From positions 4,662,001 through 4,726,000 of the forward strand of contig CATNEN010000039.1 of the NCBI GenBank assembly GCA_950097015.1: DNA of 64,000 nucleotides, written 5' to 3'. Below, one piece after another: positions 44,327-55,979 of this stretch. The notes below the pieces were generated by a model that had not been told where the DNA came from, searched no databases, and worked only from the letters and a program-made list of their open reading frames with translations. Position 1 is the first letter of the stretch, and every line of letters starts with the position of its first letter. The DNA comes from Macrostomum hystrix. Lineage: Eukaryota; Platyhelminthes; Macrostomidae. The translations under genes and the position numbers were made by a program.

Positions 44327-44839
44327 GTGGGCGCGAAACTTGACAACCGAATCCCAAATCCAATGCAACACATCCTTGGCAATGCGGAGCTGCGGTTCAT
44401 CTACGCTCCTACGTTTTATTTTGAAGGCTTATCTCGACGGCTGCTTCAAGACCACAGCGGCCACGGGACCCCGCTCCTCGTTTACCTTGGCAGACTCGTG
44501 CTGGACGTGGGCTACGATTTAGCGAAGCGGCGCGGCTAGGTTTGGGCCGCCTGTCGATCAGTGCGGACGGTGCTGCTCTCAGACGCGCTGACGGATAGCG
44601 ACGGGTCGGAGCTCTTCGAGGCGGTGGTTGAGACCATGCTACTGTACAATCCGGAAACCTGGACCCCGACTGAGCCACTCGAGGGGCAGCTCAATGCGGC
44701 CCGTCTTTGTGCTACGTTTGGCGCCCGCCGCGGCCCAGGAAGAGAGACGATCGACTTCTTGTTAATGCGAGGAAGTCGGCCCGCTACATCGATCTACTTT
44801 TTGCTGACAGAGCGAGGCATCTCGCAGCTGGTAGCACTC
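44327..44839 (+). pseudogene. Old non-LTR retrotransposon relic, left part (RT C-terminus)
   Basis: Plus-strand frames interrupted by a stop (44537-44539) contain LFEAVVETMLLYNPETWTPT, which matches the motif after the RT of RTE/Jockey-like elements (LLYGxETWTLT). It is broken by insertion of the minus-strand element at 44840 and resumes at 48989. Confidence 0.65.
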
Positions 44840-47800
44840 TCTCTCTCTCTCTCTCTCTACTGGCCCCTCGGCCAAAGGCCATACAGGGGGCGCGCCAGCG
44901 CGCCCGTTGCCTCCAGGAAATCCAGCACCCTCTCCGGGTGCTCCTGCAGCAGGGACATCGAGCCGATGCCTTCAAAGCAGCGGCGCTCCTCCTCCCATCT
45001 CGGGCAGTCCAGCAGGAAGTGTTCCGTGTTCTCGACCGGGGCTTGGCAATGTGGGCAGACCGGGCTCTCCACGCGGCCCCAGCGGTGTAGGGTGTCCCGA
45101 AGGAAAGGGGCCCGGTTGGCCCGCAGCTGATAAAGGGCCACTTCCTGGTCCCGCCGCCTCCTGTTGCTTGGCGGCAGTGGCCTGCCCCCGCAGCGCCGGT
45201 GAGGGTGCTCCGCCGGAACCTCAGCCTCGTACTGGGCTTTGGCCCGGACGACGCTCTGCCGCCGGACCGCAGCCTGAATGGCACCTGCTGAAGCCCGGGC
45301 GCCTTCCTGAGGCAGCGCGCAGCCTTCCCGGGCCAGCGAGTCGGCTTCCTCGTTCAGGTGCAGACCCGCATGTCCCGGGATCCAGATGACTGTGAGCCGG
45401 TGTTTTTCAGCCAGCTGGTGCAGCAGGGCCACTGCCTGTGCCGCCCCATGGTCGTCCTGACACCGCTCCGGGCGCTGCAGCTTATCGAAGAGCGCGCGGG
45501 AGTCGAAGAGCAGCCAGATGGTACGATGGGTCTGCCCCTCCAGCAACTCCCACGCCGCCTGCAGCCCCGCCGCTGCCGCCGCCGCCTCTGCAGATGTTGA
45601 GCACGTGAGGCGCCCTGTCGCGACTGACCCGTTGACATCCGGGCCCGGTGCCCGCCGCCGGATCACGTAGCCGCCTCCCCCGTTCCGGACTCCTTCCTCC
45701 GCTGCCCCGTCCGTCCAAATTTGCAGGTCAGGCGGGTCCTTCTGGTGCAGGTTGTCCAGAGTGATCAGGGCTTCCTGCCTCCGCCGCCACTCCGGGTCCT
45801 CCCTCTTCGTGTTGGGCGTGCAGACAAACGACACTGCCGTACCCCTCCACGGCCTCGACAGCATGGTCACAGGCACCCGCTCCTCGGGATTATCGGCACT
45901 CCTCCTGCAGCCACAACCCCTCAACACTTGCTTGGCGGTATCCCTCCAGCTGGGCCGCAAACCCCCGCCTCGCGCCTTCAGCCTGCGCGCCGTGCATGGC
46001 TCCTGGGCCAGGCCTCCGAGCGGATGGGCAGCCGGGAACTGCCGGCACCTGGTGAGCAGCGCAGCAGCCTTCTCCTCGCAGATGGGGCCCAGCGACAGCA
46101 GCTCCGCGTCCGTCGTCAGCGCCAGCGAACGCGCCCCTGCCCCGACCACCGTGATGATGCGGGCCGCTTCGGCGTTCAGCCGTTCCAACCTCTGCCGGTG
46201 AGTTGGGGCCAGGAAGCTCCACCAGACCTCCGCGCAGTAGAGTCCAGCCGGCCTGACGTAGCTGCAATACAGCTGCCGCAGCGTACGAGCCTCCGCTCCC
46301 CAGGTGCGGCCTGCAACCGCACGGAGAGCGATGAGCCTGCGGCGAATGGTGGCAGCCGCAGATTGGGCGTGCTCGGCGAAGGTCAGCTGGCTGTCAAGGT
46401 GCACGCCCAGGATCTTGACCGTGCTACTGAGCGCGATCTGCTGGCCGCCGACTGTCAGCTGCACGGGGGCCTTGCCCTTGACCTCCCCCGGGTGCGTGGT
46501 AACCAGTAGGGCTTCGGTCTTGTCGGGCGCCAGCTCGAACTGATGATCCTTGCACCAGGAAGCCACTGCATCGATGGCGGTTTGCGACAGCTCCGCCGCC
46601 TCAGCTGCAGATTTCCCAGACGCGTTGACGGTCAGATCATCCGCATACTGCACTGGCCTGGACTCCGGCGCAGCGGCCTTAACGGCCGCCGGCAACGTGG
46701 AGGTAGCGATGACGAAGAGGAGGGGGGAGAGCGGACTGCCCTGCGGGACGCCTTCCTTGAGGACCCGGCACCGACTCTCAGCGCTCTCCCAGCGAACCGT
46801 GGCACGCCTGTCAGACAGGAAGGCTCTAACCCACCTAAGCACTCTGGCCGGCGCGCGTGCCCGGGCCAACTCACGGAGGGTGCCTAACCGCCAGGTGCGG
46901 TCGAACGCTGCCTTGAAATCCATCGCCGTCACCATCGATCGGTGCATCGGCTGTTCCTGCAGGCTGTCGAACGCGGGCTGCGCAATCTGCGCAACGCAGT
47001 CAATGGTGCTGCGGCCTGTCCTGAACCCCGCCTGCTCGTCTGGGATCAGCCCGTGCAACTCGGCCCACACCGCCAGTCTCCGCTGCACCATGCTTTCCAG
47101 CAGCTTGCCGATGCAGCTCAGCAAGGAGATAGGCCGGTAGGACTTCGGGTCGCCCTTGTTCTTGCCCTTCTTCACAGCCGGCACAATGGTAGCCCGTCTC
47201 CAAGCACTCGGTAGCTTCGCTTCGACCCAGCTCCTGTTGAGCAGGGTAAGCAGCGCTACGAGCCCGCTGGACGGCAGCCGCTTCAGCAACTCGGGGTGGA
47301 CCTCGTCACCGCCCGGGGCCTTGCCCTCACTCCGCCGGATGGCCTCCTGGAGCTCCGCTAGCTGGAATGGTGCTGCCGCCGCGTCCTCATGTTGTCCTGC
47401 TGCTATTGCCCGCCGGACTTCCGCCCTGGCTGCACTCTGGTCCGCCTTCGGGACCCGGAGCCGGCTGGCCTCGGCGTAGGTCGCCGCCGCCATCTCCGCC
47501 TTTTCCTTGTCCGAGTGGGCCGTCCGCCCGTTGTGGACGAGCGGGCTGTCAGGGAGCGGGAGGCGAACGTTGCCGTCGAGCGCCCGGATGACCTGCCAGA
47601 CCTTGGTGTCCGGCGTCCTCGCATCCAGCTTGGAAACGAAGGTCCTCCAGGCCTCCGCCTTAGCTGCCCTGAATGTGCGCTCCGCCTCGATCCTGGCAAG
47701 CCTGTACGCTGCAACCTTCTCTGCGTTCCCGGGGTCGGATCTCAAGCGCTCCAGCGTCTCACGGAGGTTCGCGTGCGCCGCCCTGCACTCAGCGGACCAC

Positions 47801-48988
47801 CAGGACTTGGCCTTGGCGACCGAGCCCCTGGGTATGCTCTTGGCGGCTGACTCCAGAACCATAGAGGTGAAGCTCCTGTTGGCCAGCTCCAGGGAGAAAA
47901 AACGCGAGGCGTCCCAGCCGGCAAAGCGGGAATCAACCTCGGCCTGAAACTTAGGCCAGTCCGCCCTCTTGATGTTCAGGTGCGTGCGGGCCCTTCTGCC
48001 CTGTGGCGCGACGTACTGCACCGTCAGCAGCAGCGGGAGATGGTCGGATCCGACGGGGTCCAGGACCTGCCAGATGGCCTTGCCGGCCCAGCTAGCATGG
48101 CCCAGGGCGACGTCCGGCGCAGTGCCTACTCCAGTCGCAGAGAACCGCGTCGGGGACCCGTCGTTGAGGGCTAGCCATCCTTGCCCAGCCAGCCAGTCGT
48201 CCAGATTCTCTCCCAGGTCGTCCGGGTCGCACTCAGGGTCCCAGCTGCCATGGGCGTTCACGTCCCCGAGAACCAGGTGGTCGGCTCCCCTCGGCCAGCT
48301 GCCGAGATGGAGGTCGCCGTCTCGCTGGTCCCCGTCGCCCAGGCGGACCGGCGGTCTGTAGATGTTGACGATGGTCAGCGGCTTGGTGTTGTTGCTCCGC
48401 ACTCTGACACTCAGACTCTACAAAGCAGCCCCGTCAGGCAGGCGCAGCCCGGGCTCCACTCTCTCATGCTGAATCCCGCGGCGAACAAGGGTCAGGAGAC
48501 CCCCATGGTGCCCTGGGTTGGCACCTCTGTGCACTTGACGCTCTCTTCTGTAGGCCGTGAAGTCCTTGAAGTCGGGGATGGGATCGTTGGGATGGAGATT
48601 CGTCTCTTGCAGCACGGCCACGTCTATCCTGTGAACATCGAGCAGCCGGCTCAACGCCGGTCCCCTCGATTTCAGGCCGTTGAGGTTGAGCTGCAGGATG
48701 TTAAGCGCTCTCTTCACTTGCTGCTGCTCCGGTCGTCTCTCGCCGCCTCTCGGCGGCCCGGGGTTCGACTCAATGTCCCCCGACAGCAGGAGCCGGCGGC
48801 GCGCCCAGTCGGGGTTGGACGCCCGCCCACCCGAAAACCCGACCAGCGGGCGTGGGTGCTGGCGCTGCAGGCAGCACCAGGGGGTGGAAGCACTTGGCGC
48901 GGCTCTGTGCCGCGACGCCGGTCCCCACGAGAAGGGGGCTTCCTTGACCACAGGCCGGTCTCTCCGACCCGTTGCTCGTTGAGCAGCT
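44840..48988 (-). mobile_element. Non-LTR retrotransposon, I-superfamily-like, near-intact
   Basis: 4149 bp flanked by a 13-bp target duplication (GCTGGTAGCACTC at 44827-44839 and 48989-49001). It reads on the minus strand: a short 5' end, one long coding frame, and a 3' tail of (GA)n instead of poly-A. It is inserted into an older plus-strand non-LTR relic. Endonuclease, RT and RNase H in a single frame, with a 2A-type motif near the start, recalls the trypanosome L1Tc/ingi layout. Clade placement is inference. Confidence 0.9.
44857..48988 (-). pseudogene. Retrotransposon polyprotein: 2A motif, AP endonuclease, reverse transcriptase, RNase H, zinc finger (one in-frame stop)
   Basis: One frame runs from the element's 5' end to 44857, interrupted only by TAG at 48418-48420. 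The 2A-type motif GDIESNPGP with a following Pro is at 48751-48780. The endonuclease begins ILQLNLNGLKS and AVLQETNL, and continues past the stop with LVLGDVNAHGSWD and GSDHLPL. RT motifs are AMDFKAAFDRTW, VPQGSPLSPLLF and YADDLTV (about 46646). RNase H has WTDGAA, TSAEAAAAAAGL, LFDSRALFDKL and IPGHAGLHLNEEADSLA, so its acidic residues are all present. The end carries CPHCQAPVENTEHFLLDCP. Reverse transcription at the target is the family function. With a single stop and no frameshift this is a young or recently inactivated copy. GC content is far higher than the flanks. Confidence 0.9.
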
Positions 48989-49001
48989 GCTGGTAGCACT
49001 C

Positions 49002-49640
49002 GAGCCCAGCCTTGGATCCTCTGACGTTACCGCGGTCGACAATGTCTGGGCCAGCCTCGGGATCCCCGGCAATGAGACGGCCGACAACATTGCTAAGAGA
49101 GGATCGTCGATGGCGCAAGACACCTTGCTCATTACGATTTCTGCGCGTAATTCGCAGAACTGCGGCGCAGTTCGCCTTCCTTCTGCACTGCCTAGACTGC
49201 TGGCGTGAGACCTACGGCGCGACTGCCAGCGGTGCACCAGCCACGAGCTCGCTGTCCTGGCACTACTGGCAACCTTCCGCCTAAGCCAGCGAAAGATCTC
49301 TCGCGGCAGCAAGAGCGGCTTATCTGTCAGCTGAGCGCCAACCGCTGCCCTGCCTGTAGGGATTTCAAAGCCTCCATCGGTCTCCAAGTGGTGCCAACCT
49401 GCCGTTTCTGAGGCGAAGACGAGGAGTCCGCGACCTACGTGCTGACCAAAACCCCGAGCCAGCGGCTATTTTCGACAAGTGCATCGATTTGATAAAAAAA
49501 ATTCCTTTGGCATTGGCCCACCCTCGCCTCAAGAAGAAGAAGAAGGCATCTCGCGAACTTGTCCTTAGGCGCACGCTTTGACGCTGCCCCTTTTCTGTTG
49601 CAAATAAATCTAATAAATCTTCAAAGTCTGGCTTTGTTCA
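49002..49640 (+). pseudogene. Old non-LTR retrotransposon relic, right part (RNase H end and zinc finger)
   Basis: Resumes after the duplicated target. The plus-strand frame has NVWASLGIPGNETADNIAKR, the C-terminal RNase H signature, and then, across stops, ICQLSANRCPACRD and CRF-GEDEESATYVL, a degraded CCHC. It ends near AATAAATCTAATAAATC repeats at about 49603-49622, like a non-LTR 3' tail. Confidence 0.65.
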
Positions 49641-50223
49641 CCAGCCTGGAAATGCAGGCATTGCTTTCCAATTATTGTAAATTAAGTCAGAGATTGGAGA
49701 GACAGAGAAGAAACCCGCGGACTGGGGCAAGAGGCGGAGGCGCGGACAAATGTTACAGGCTTCATGCATTACGCGGTGCTGGGTGTCTGTGGTTGGTCGG
49801 GGTCGGATTCCTACTTGAAATTCATTCACAATCATTCCTTGCGGGACAGAGAGGCGATACGGGTCAGAGGACAGACCCTGCGTGTTGGGGGCAGAGAAGA
49901 ATGCCTAGGCTGGGTTAGGCCTGTGTTGAACAGCCTTCTGTTATTACGTAACACCACTGGCCTATGGAAATCAAGCCCAAACCCCGCATGAGTTGTCATG
50001 GCTTGACGTTGGGTTGTCGTGAATGTACATCGGCACAATCAGAGATTGTACACACGGCCCCGGCAGTTTAGAAGAGGCCCACACGGAGCCCTCACAATGG
50101 ATCGTATGAAAGCGGAGGTTTCTAATCTTGCGTTGGTCGGCACGCAGGGCTCTTATATAGTGTTAGTTAGTCGAGCTAGGCCCCGGGAAACAATCGCGAA
50201 ATCGCATTCGACCGTACACAGTC
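49641..50223. other. Intergenic stretch before the PP1 regulatory subunit, nothing recognised
   Basis: No ORF, tandem array or SINE was identified. It probably contains the 5' UTR and promoter of the gene starting at 50224. Confidence 0.4.
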
Positions 50224-52359
50224 ATGCAGCGCTGCTGTCTGTCACCACATCGCCATCGTCACCATCAGCAGCAGCAGCAGCCGCTACAACTCGCCTCAAA
50301 CTCAAAGCGAGTTGTCGCAGCCTCTCGCGCAGCCAATGCCACAAGTAGTGCCAATGGAACTGCCGGCCTGAAGCCAGTTGTGAAGTTTAGCTTGACCGTT
50401 GGCGACTCCCCAGACACCTCGTCTTCATCGCTGTCATCTCTGTCGGCTTCTGTCGAAGACTCGGCACAATTAGCGAGTGCGCTGCCGAAAACATTTCTGG
50501 AGCCACCGCGTCCCGTCACCATGACAACTTGCTGCCACGCCGAGCAAAAGACGATCGACGATTCTCAGCCACGACAGCCATCAAACACTCGCGAGCAGCA
50601 GCAGCAGCAGCATGCTGCGAGAGTCTACTGTGAAAACAGCCTGGCAAGATTTAGACCACCGCCTCGCAGGACCCTGTCGTTTCCACCGCCACCGGTTTGT
50701 GCGAGCCGCGCCTTGCCGATTCTCGTTGAACCGCCTGCGACACTGGAGCCAGCCCGCCATCAGCCAGCAGCCGATGTGGTTGACGCCGAAATTTCGCAAA
50801 AACCTGTCGTCATCATTACCGAGCTAGCCGGACTGCCGCCAGCTGTTGCAGATATCTTGCCGTCGTCGTCGTCATCTTCGTCATCGGCAATATCGGCTTT
50901 GCAAAACGGTGCAGTGGATCGTCGTCGGCGTCGAGTTCGCTTCGCCGATGCGTTGGGCTTCGAGTTGACTAGCGTGCGCGTCGTGGCCTGCGATCCAGAG
51001 GAGCCGCCGGTCATTCCGCGCCATGTTCTGGCGGCTCTGCGACGCCAACTGTCGCTACGAGCTGCCGATGGAGACACAGACGAGTACACGTCGTGGTGTC
51101 TGGATGAGGACTCCGGTGCCAGTGGCCAGTTGGGCAGAATGCCATCTCCGCAGCAGTCGTCAAGCAGCTACTCGACCTGCTGGAAGCCGCTGTTCATCAC
51201 TCAGCCATCGGAGGCGACTGTTGTTCGACGCCTCGGCGATCTACAGATCGCCCTGGAATCGATTCGTCTGGAGACCATGGCGCTGGAGGCGACAGTTCGT
51301 GTCAGAAACCTCGGACCCGTCAAGCAGGTGGGCATCACTCCTGTGCTCTTTTGCTTGGCTTGTGCTCAGGTTGCACGATTTCACAGTCTCAAATTTTTGT
51401 GTCTTCAAAGTTAAGACTTTTTGGTGTCATCGAGTGGCACAGGTTTCTAACGCATTTGCTTCTTCCACCAAGGTCCCAAAGCTCGATTCCGCGGCGAAGC
51501 CACATTTATTCGGAGCGCAGGTGCAGATAGAAGGGCCAAGGGCTTGTCGTGCGATTTGCTATTTACGCCCTCGAGGGCCAACTTCCAAGGCTCAGTGAGA
51601 GTGTACACAGTCTGACGATGAGAAAGTTAGGGCAGATGTAAACATCTGATTGAGCGAGTACCTGGATACAGTATCTGTGTGCGTGTGTGCGTAGAGTCAC
51701 CTAATGATGTGCCAGAGCCCACTGTGGCCTGTGTTGCCCCATGCTAGTATTATTATTGTCACTATTATCACTAGGGTGCGTAAGTTGAGGTTGTAGCTCA
51801 GCAGGTACAGCTCCGGACTCAACCTGACCGACAGGTCTGCAGTTCGAACTTCAGCCCAGAGGACACTATCTGTCTCATTTAGCAAGACTCTTATGTGCTC
51901 CAGCATTGCTGTAAAGAAAATGAACTGCCGTCGCCTGCAGCCCTCCTGAAATTATTATTATTATTACTATTATGGTTCATGACATGAAGTGCTACTGACA
52001 GGTGCAATTAAATTTGGAGCAACGAAAGTGCAACATTCGAGTATGCCCGATCTATTGTGGTGACTTTATCACAAAAAACTTCTGTTCGACAGGTTTGGCT
52101 GCGTCTCACCGACAGCTCGTGGGGAAATTTCACCGACCTGCAGCTGCACTTCGTCGACCAACTGTCCGACGGCGCCGTGGATCGATTCCTTCTGAGCACC
52201 TGCCTGCCGGTCACCGCGTTCTCTGCTCAACGCCTCGAGTTCGCGCTGGGCTTTCGTGTCGACGGCCGCCCTGGCGAGCTCTGGGACAACAATGGCGGCG
52301 GCAACTATTGCTTTGACAGGCTGTCCCAGCTGCACAGAGCTTCATGTGCCTGCTACTAG
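50224..52359 (+). CDS. PPP1R3: Protein phosphatase 1 regulatory subunit 3 (glycogen-targeting, CBM21)
   Basis: Exons 50224-51327 and 52093-52359 (TAG), 456 residues. These subunits tether the PP1 catalytic subunit to glycogen so that glycogen synthase and phosphorylase are dephosphorylated. The first half is low-complexity (Ser, Gln, Pro, His), with poly-Gln and poly-Ser runs. The PP1-docking motif is RRRVRFADALG at about residues 236-246. The CBM21 glycogen-binding module spans the intron: LEATVRVRNLGPVKQ joined to VWLRLTDSSWGNFTDLQLHF, then RLEFALGFRV and WDNNGGGNYCF near the C-terminus, which is the family signature. The chosen ATG is the first in frame. It cannot be assigned to one of the vertebrate 3A-3G types. 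The intron contains a composite SINE. Confidence 0.9.
51425..51975 (+). mobile_element. Composite SINE: family-1 body, second tRNA-like unit, family-1 tail
   Basis: Family-1 segment from about 51425 to 51745, tRNA-like unit 51772-51909 (TGTAGCTCAGCAGG, CAGTTCGAACTT), then a tail resembling the family-1 3' end (GCCTGCAGCCCTCCTGAAAT) and an ATT run. It lies in the PPP1R3 intron, sense orientation. Confidence 0.8.
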
Positions 52360-52639
52360 CCTGCCGCCGACTCTGTGGTCTATGACTTTACCTGTACCAC
52401 CGATGACACTGTGGCTCGTATGACTACTGAGATTAGCGTCTGTTTTTTTGCTTTGGAATCTTACCTTTCATTTCCCCTTCCACCCTTGGGAAGCAGCAGC
52501 TCAGCATTACCCAATCAAATCAATGCCTCTTGCGACCTGGCCCCTTTACCTCTCCAAAGTAGTCTTTTTCTTTAAAGAAAGTCTTGTCTCAATCTTCGTC
52601 TTAAATTCTTCGTACGACGAAGGTTGGGGTGCAATCCTC

Positions 52640-53935
52640 AGGTGTAACCAATTGATCCTCAGGTGTAACCAATTGATCCTCAGGTGTAACCAATTGATCT
52701 TCAGGTGTAACCAATTGATCCTCAGATGTAATCAATTGATCCTCAGGTGTAACCAATTGATCCTCATGTGTAACCAATTGATTCTCAGATGTAACCAATC
52801 GATCCTCAGATGTAATCAATTGATCCTCAGGTGTAACCAATCGATCCTCAGATGTAATCAATTGATCCTCAGGTGTAACCAATTGATCCTCATGTGTAAC
52901 CAATTGATCCTCATGTGTAACCAATTGATCCTCAGGTGTAACCAATCGATCCTCATGTGTAATCAATTGATACTCAGATGCAATCAATTGATCCTCAGGT
53001 GTAACCAATTGATCCTCAGATGTAACCAATTGATCCTCAGGTGTAACCAATCGATCCTCATGTGTAATCAATTGATCCTCAGATGCAATCAAATTTGATT
53101 CTCAGGTGTAACCAATTGATTCTCAGATGTAACCAATCGATCCTCAGATGTAATCAATTGATCCTCAGGTGTAACCAATCGATCCTCAGATGTAATCAAT
53201 TGATCCTCAGGTGTAACCAATTGATCCTCATGTGTAACCAATTGATCCTCAGGTGTAACCAATCGATCCTCATGTGTAATCAATTGATACTCAGGTGTAA
53301 CCAATCGATCCTCATGTGTAACCAATTGATCCTCAGGTGTAACCAATCGATCCTCATGTGTAATCAATTGATACTCAGATGCAATCAATTGATCCTCAGG
53401 TGTAACCAATTGATCCTCAGATGTAACCAATTGATCCTCATGTGTAACCAATTGATCCTCATGTGTAACCAATTGATCCTCAGGTGTAACCAATCGATCC
53501 TCATGTGTAATCAATTGATACTCAGATGCAATCAATTGATCCTCAGGTGTAACCAATTGATCCTCAGATGTAACCAATTGATCCTCAGGTGTAACCAATC
53601 GATCCTCATGTGTAATCAATTGATCCTCAGATGCAATCAAATTTGATTCTCAGGTGTAACCAATTGATTCTCAGATGTAACCAATCGATCCTCAGATGTA
53701 ATCAATTGATCCTCAGGTGTAACCAATCGATCCTCAGATGTAATCAATTGATCCTCAGGTGTAACCAATTGATCCTCATGTGTAACCAATTGATCCTCAG
53801 GTGTAACCAATCGATCCTCATGTGTAATCAATTGATACTCAGATGCAATCAATTGATCCTCAGGTGTAACCAATTGATCCTCAGATGTAACCAATTGATC
53901 CTCAGGTGTAACCAATCGATATAATTGATACCCAA
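52640..53935 (+). repeat. 21-bp minisatellite with 548-bp higher-order repeat
   Basis: About 61 units of GTAACCAATTGATCCTCAGGT with ordered variants (AATCGATCC, CTCATGTG, TGCAATC). A unique 23-bp junction (CAATCAAATTTGATTCTC) occurs at about 53085 and 53633, 548 bp apart, and the variant order repeats between them. The frames on both strands are artefacts. It lies downstream of PPP1R3. Confidence 0.97.
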
Positions 53936-53939
53936 GTGT

Positions 53940-54875
53940 AAACTATTTATCCTCAGCTTTCGTCCAACGGTTTTAAATCTATACTCAAATTCTCGAGTTT
54001 GATTTCTACGAGTTAAGACCTTCAGTTGAACCCGGTTCGTTTTATAACCTTTTTGCTGTTATCCAGCTAAATTCCGTGCATGATCTTATTCTTCCACTTT
54101 TGCAGCTGTTTCAATTGCCTCAAATTGAATTTTTTGTGCTTTAACAAAAGCTGATATTACTAAAGTAGCAATTATGTATTTTGCTCAATTATTTTTTGGT
54201 TGTTAGCTTACTATAACAACAAAATTTACCTGAAGCTTCGTGTGCGTGCCTTCAGCTGAATCCGTGCTTTGGCTTGAAAAACTTCCATTTTAAAGAAGCT
54301 ACTAACAGTAGCATGAATCAATTTAATTTTCGTAAATTTTTTTATTTTAAATAATCGATTATAATTTTTCTTTGTTAGCTCGTACAATAGCTTTGTGTTT
54401 CTACTTTGACGTTAAAAGATTTACAATAATTATAAAAATGCATGCTTTATTAACTCACGAAAGTTATATTTCTGCTACGTAATCGATGCACTAAAAACTT
54501 TATGGTTTGACACCATCTACGGAAATTCTAAATCTTGGAATGCCAAATCATAAATTGCAATGAAATCGCGTGTGTTTCCTCTATGCATATTTACATTTAG
54601 CGAGCATTATAAAATTCAATTCTTTGTTATGACCGGCAAACCTTAATTATATTTTTACTACAATTATTTGTCTGAATGTCAAATAAATATTATTTTATTT
54701 TATTACTTCCGTTCAGAATGGTCTGTAAACCTTGGACAGTTCCATCCCTTTGTTAACCAGGTTTAGGTATTTACGACGAATTTATCATTTGATTTAACGA
54801 CAAAAAATTTTTTACTTTTTTCTCCGCTTCAAGGTAGATTGCAACCCTATAGTTTAAATTCCAGGTAAGATTACC
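53940..54875. other. AT-rich intergenic stretch, nothing recognised
   Basis: No exon, tRNA-like element or array was seen. Confidence 0.5.
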
Positions 54876-54877
54876 CA

Positions 54878-55975
54878 CCCACCACCCACCACACTCCCTA
54901 GTCCTATTCACCCACCTCACTTCCAAGTCCCAATCAACCACCTCACTCCCCAGTCCCAATCAACCACCTCACTCCCCAGTCCCAAACACCCACCTCAATC
55001 CCCAATCCTAATCACCCAAATCACTCCCCAGTTCCAAATACCCACCTCACTCCCCAGTCCCAAACACCCACCTCACTCCCCAGTCCCGAATACCCACCTC
55101 ACTCCCGAGTCCCAAACACCCACCTCAATCCCCAGTCACAAGCACCCACCTCACTCCCCAGTCCCAATCAACCACCTCACTCCCCAGTCCCAAACACCCA
55201 CCTCACTCCCCAGTCACAAGCACCCACCTCACTCCCCAGTCCCGAATACCCACCTCACTCCCCAGTCCCAAACACCCACCCCACTCCCCAGTCCCGAATA
55301 CCCACCTCACTCCCCAGTCCCAAACACCCACCTCACTCCCCAGTCCCAAACACCCACCTCACTCCCCAGTCACAAATACCCACCTCAATCCCCAATCCCA
55401 AATACCCACGTCACTCCCCAGTCACAAACACCCACCTCACTCCCCAGTCACAAGCACCCACCTCACTCCCCAGTCCCGAATACCCACCTCACTCCCCAGT
55501 CCCAAACACCCACCCCACTCCCCAGTCCCGAATACCCACCTCACTCCCCAGTCCCAAACACCCACCTCACTCCCCAGTCCCAAACACCCACCTCACTCCC
55601 CAGTCACAAATACCCACCTCAATCCCCAATCCCAAATACCCACGTCACTCCCCAGTCACAAACAGCTACCACACTCCCCAGTCCTAAACACCCACCTCAC
55701 TCCCCGGTCCCAAACAGCTATCACTCTCCCCAGTCCCAAACACCCACCTCACTCCCCAGTCCTAAACACCCACCTCACTCCCCAGTCCCAAACACCCACC
55801 TCACTCCCCAGTCACAAATACCCACCTCAATCCCCAATCCCAAATACCCACGTCACTCCCCAGTCACAAACAGCTACCACACTCCCCAGTCACAAACAGC
55901 TACCACACTCCCCAGTCCTAAACACCCACCTCACTCCCCCGGTCCCAAGCAGCTATCACTCTCCCCAGTCCCAAT
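54878..55975 (+). repeat. 26-bp minisatellite (forward array) with 234-bp higher-order repeat
   Basis: About 42 units of CACCCACCTCACTCCCCAGT plus CCCAAA. A block of nine variant units is duplicated (about 55205-55438 and 55439-55672). The unit is the reverse complement of the array at 57470-57998. Confidence 0.95.
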
Positions 55976-55979
55976 TGCT

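Noticed and set aside
52448-53924. CNQLILRCNQ-type repeat protein and its minus-strand VTPEDQL-type partner
   Set aside because: A 21-bp satellite open on both strands with no supporting gene structure.
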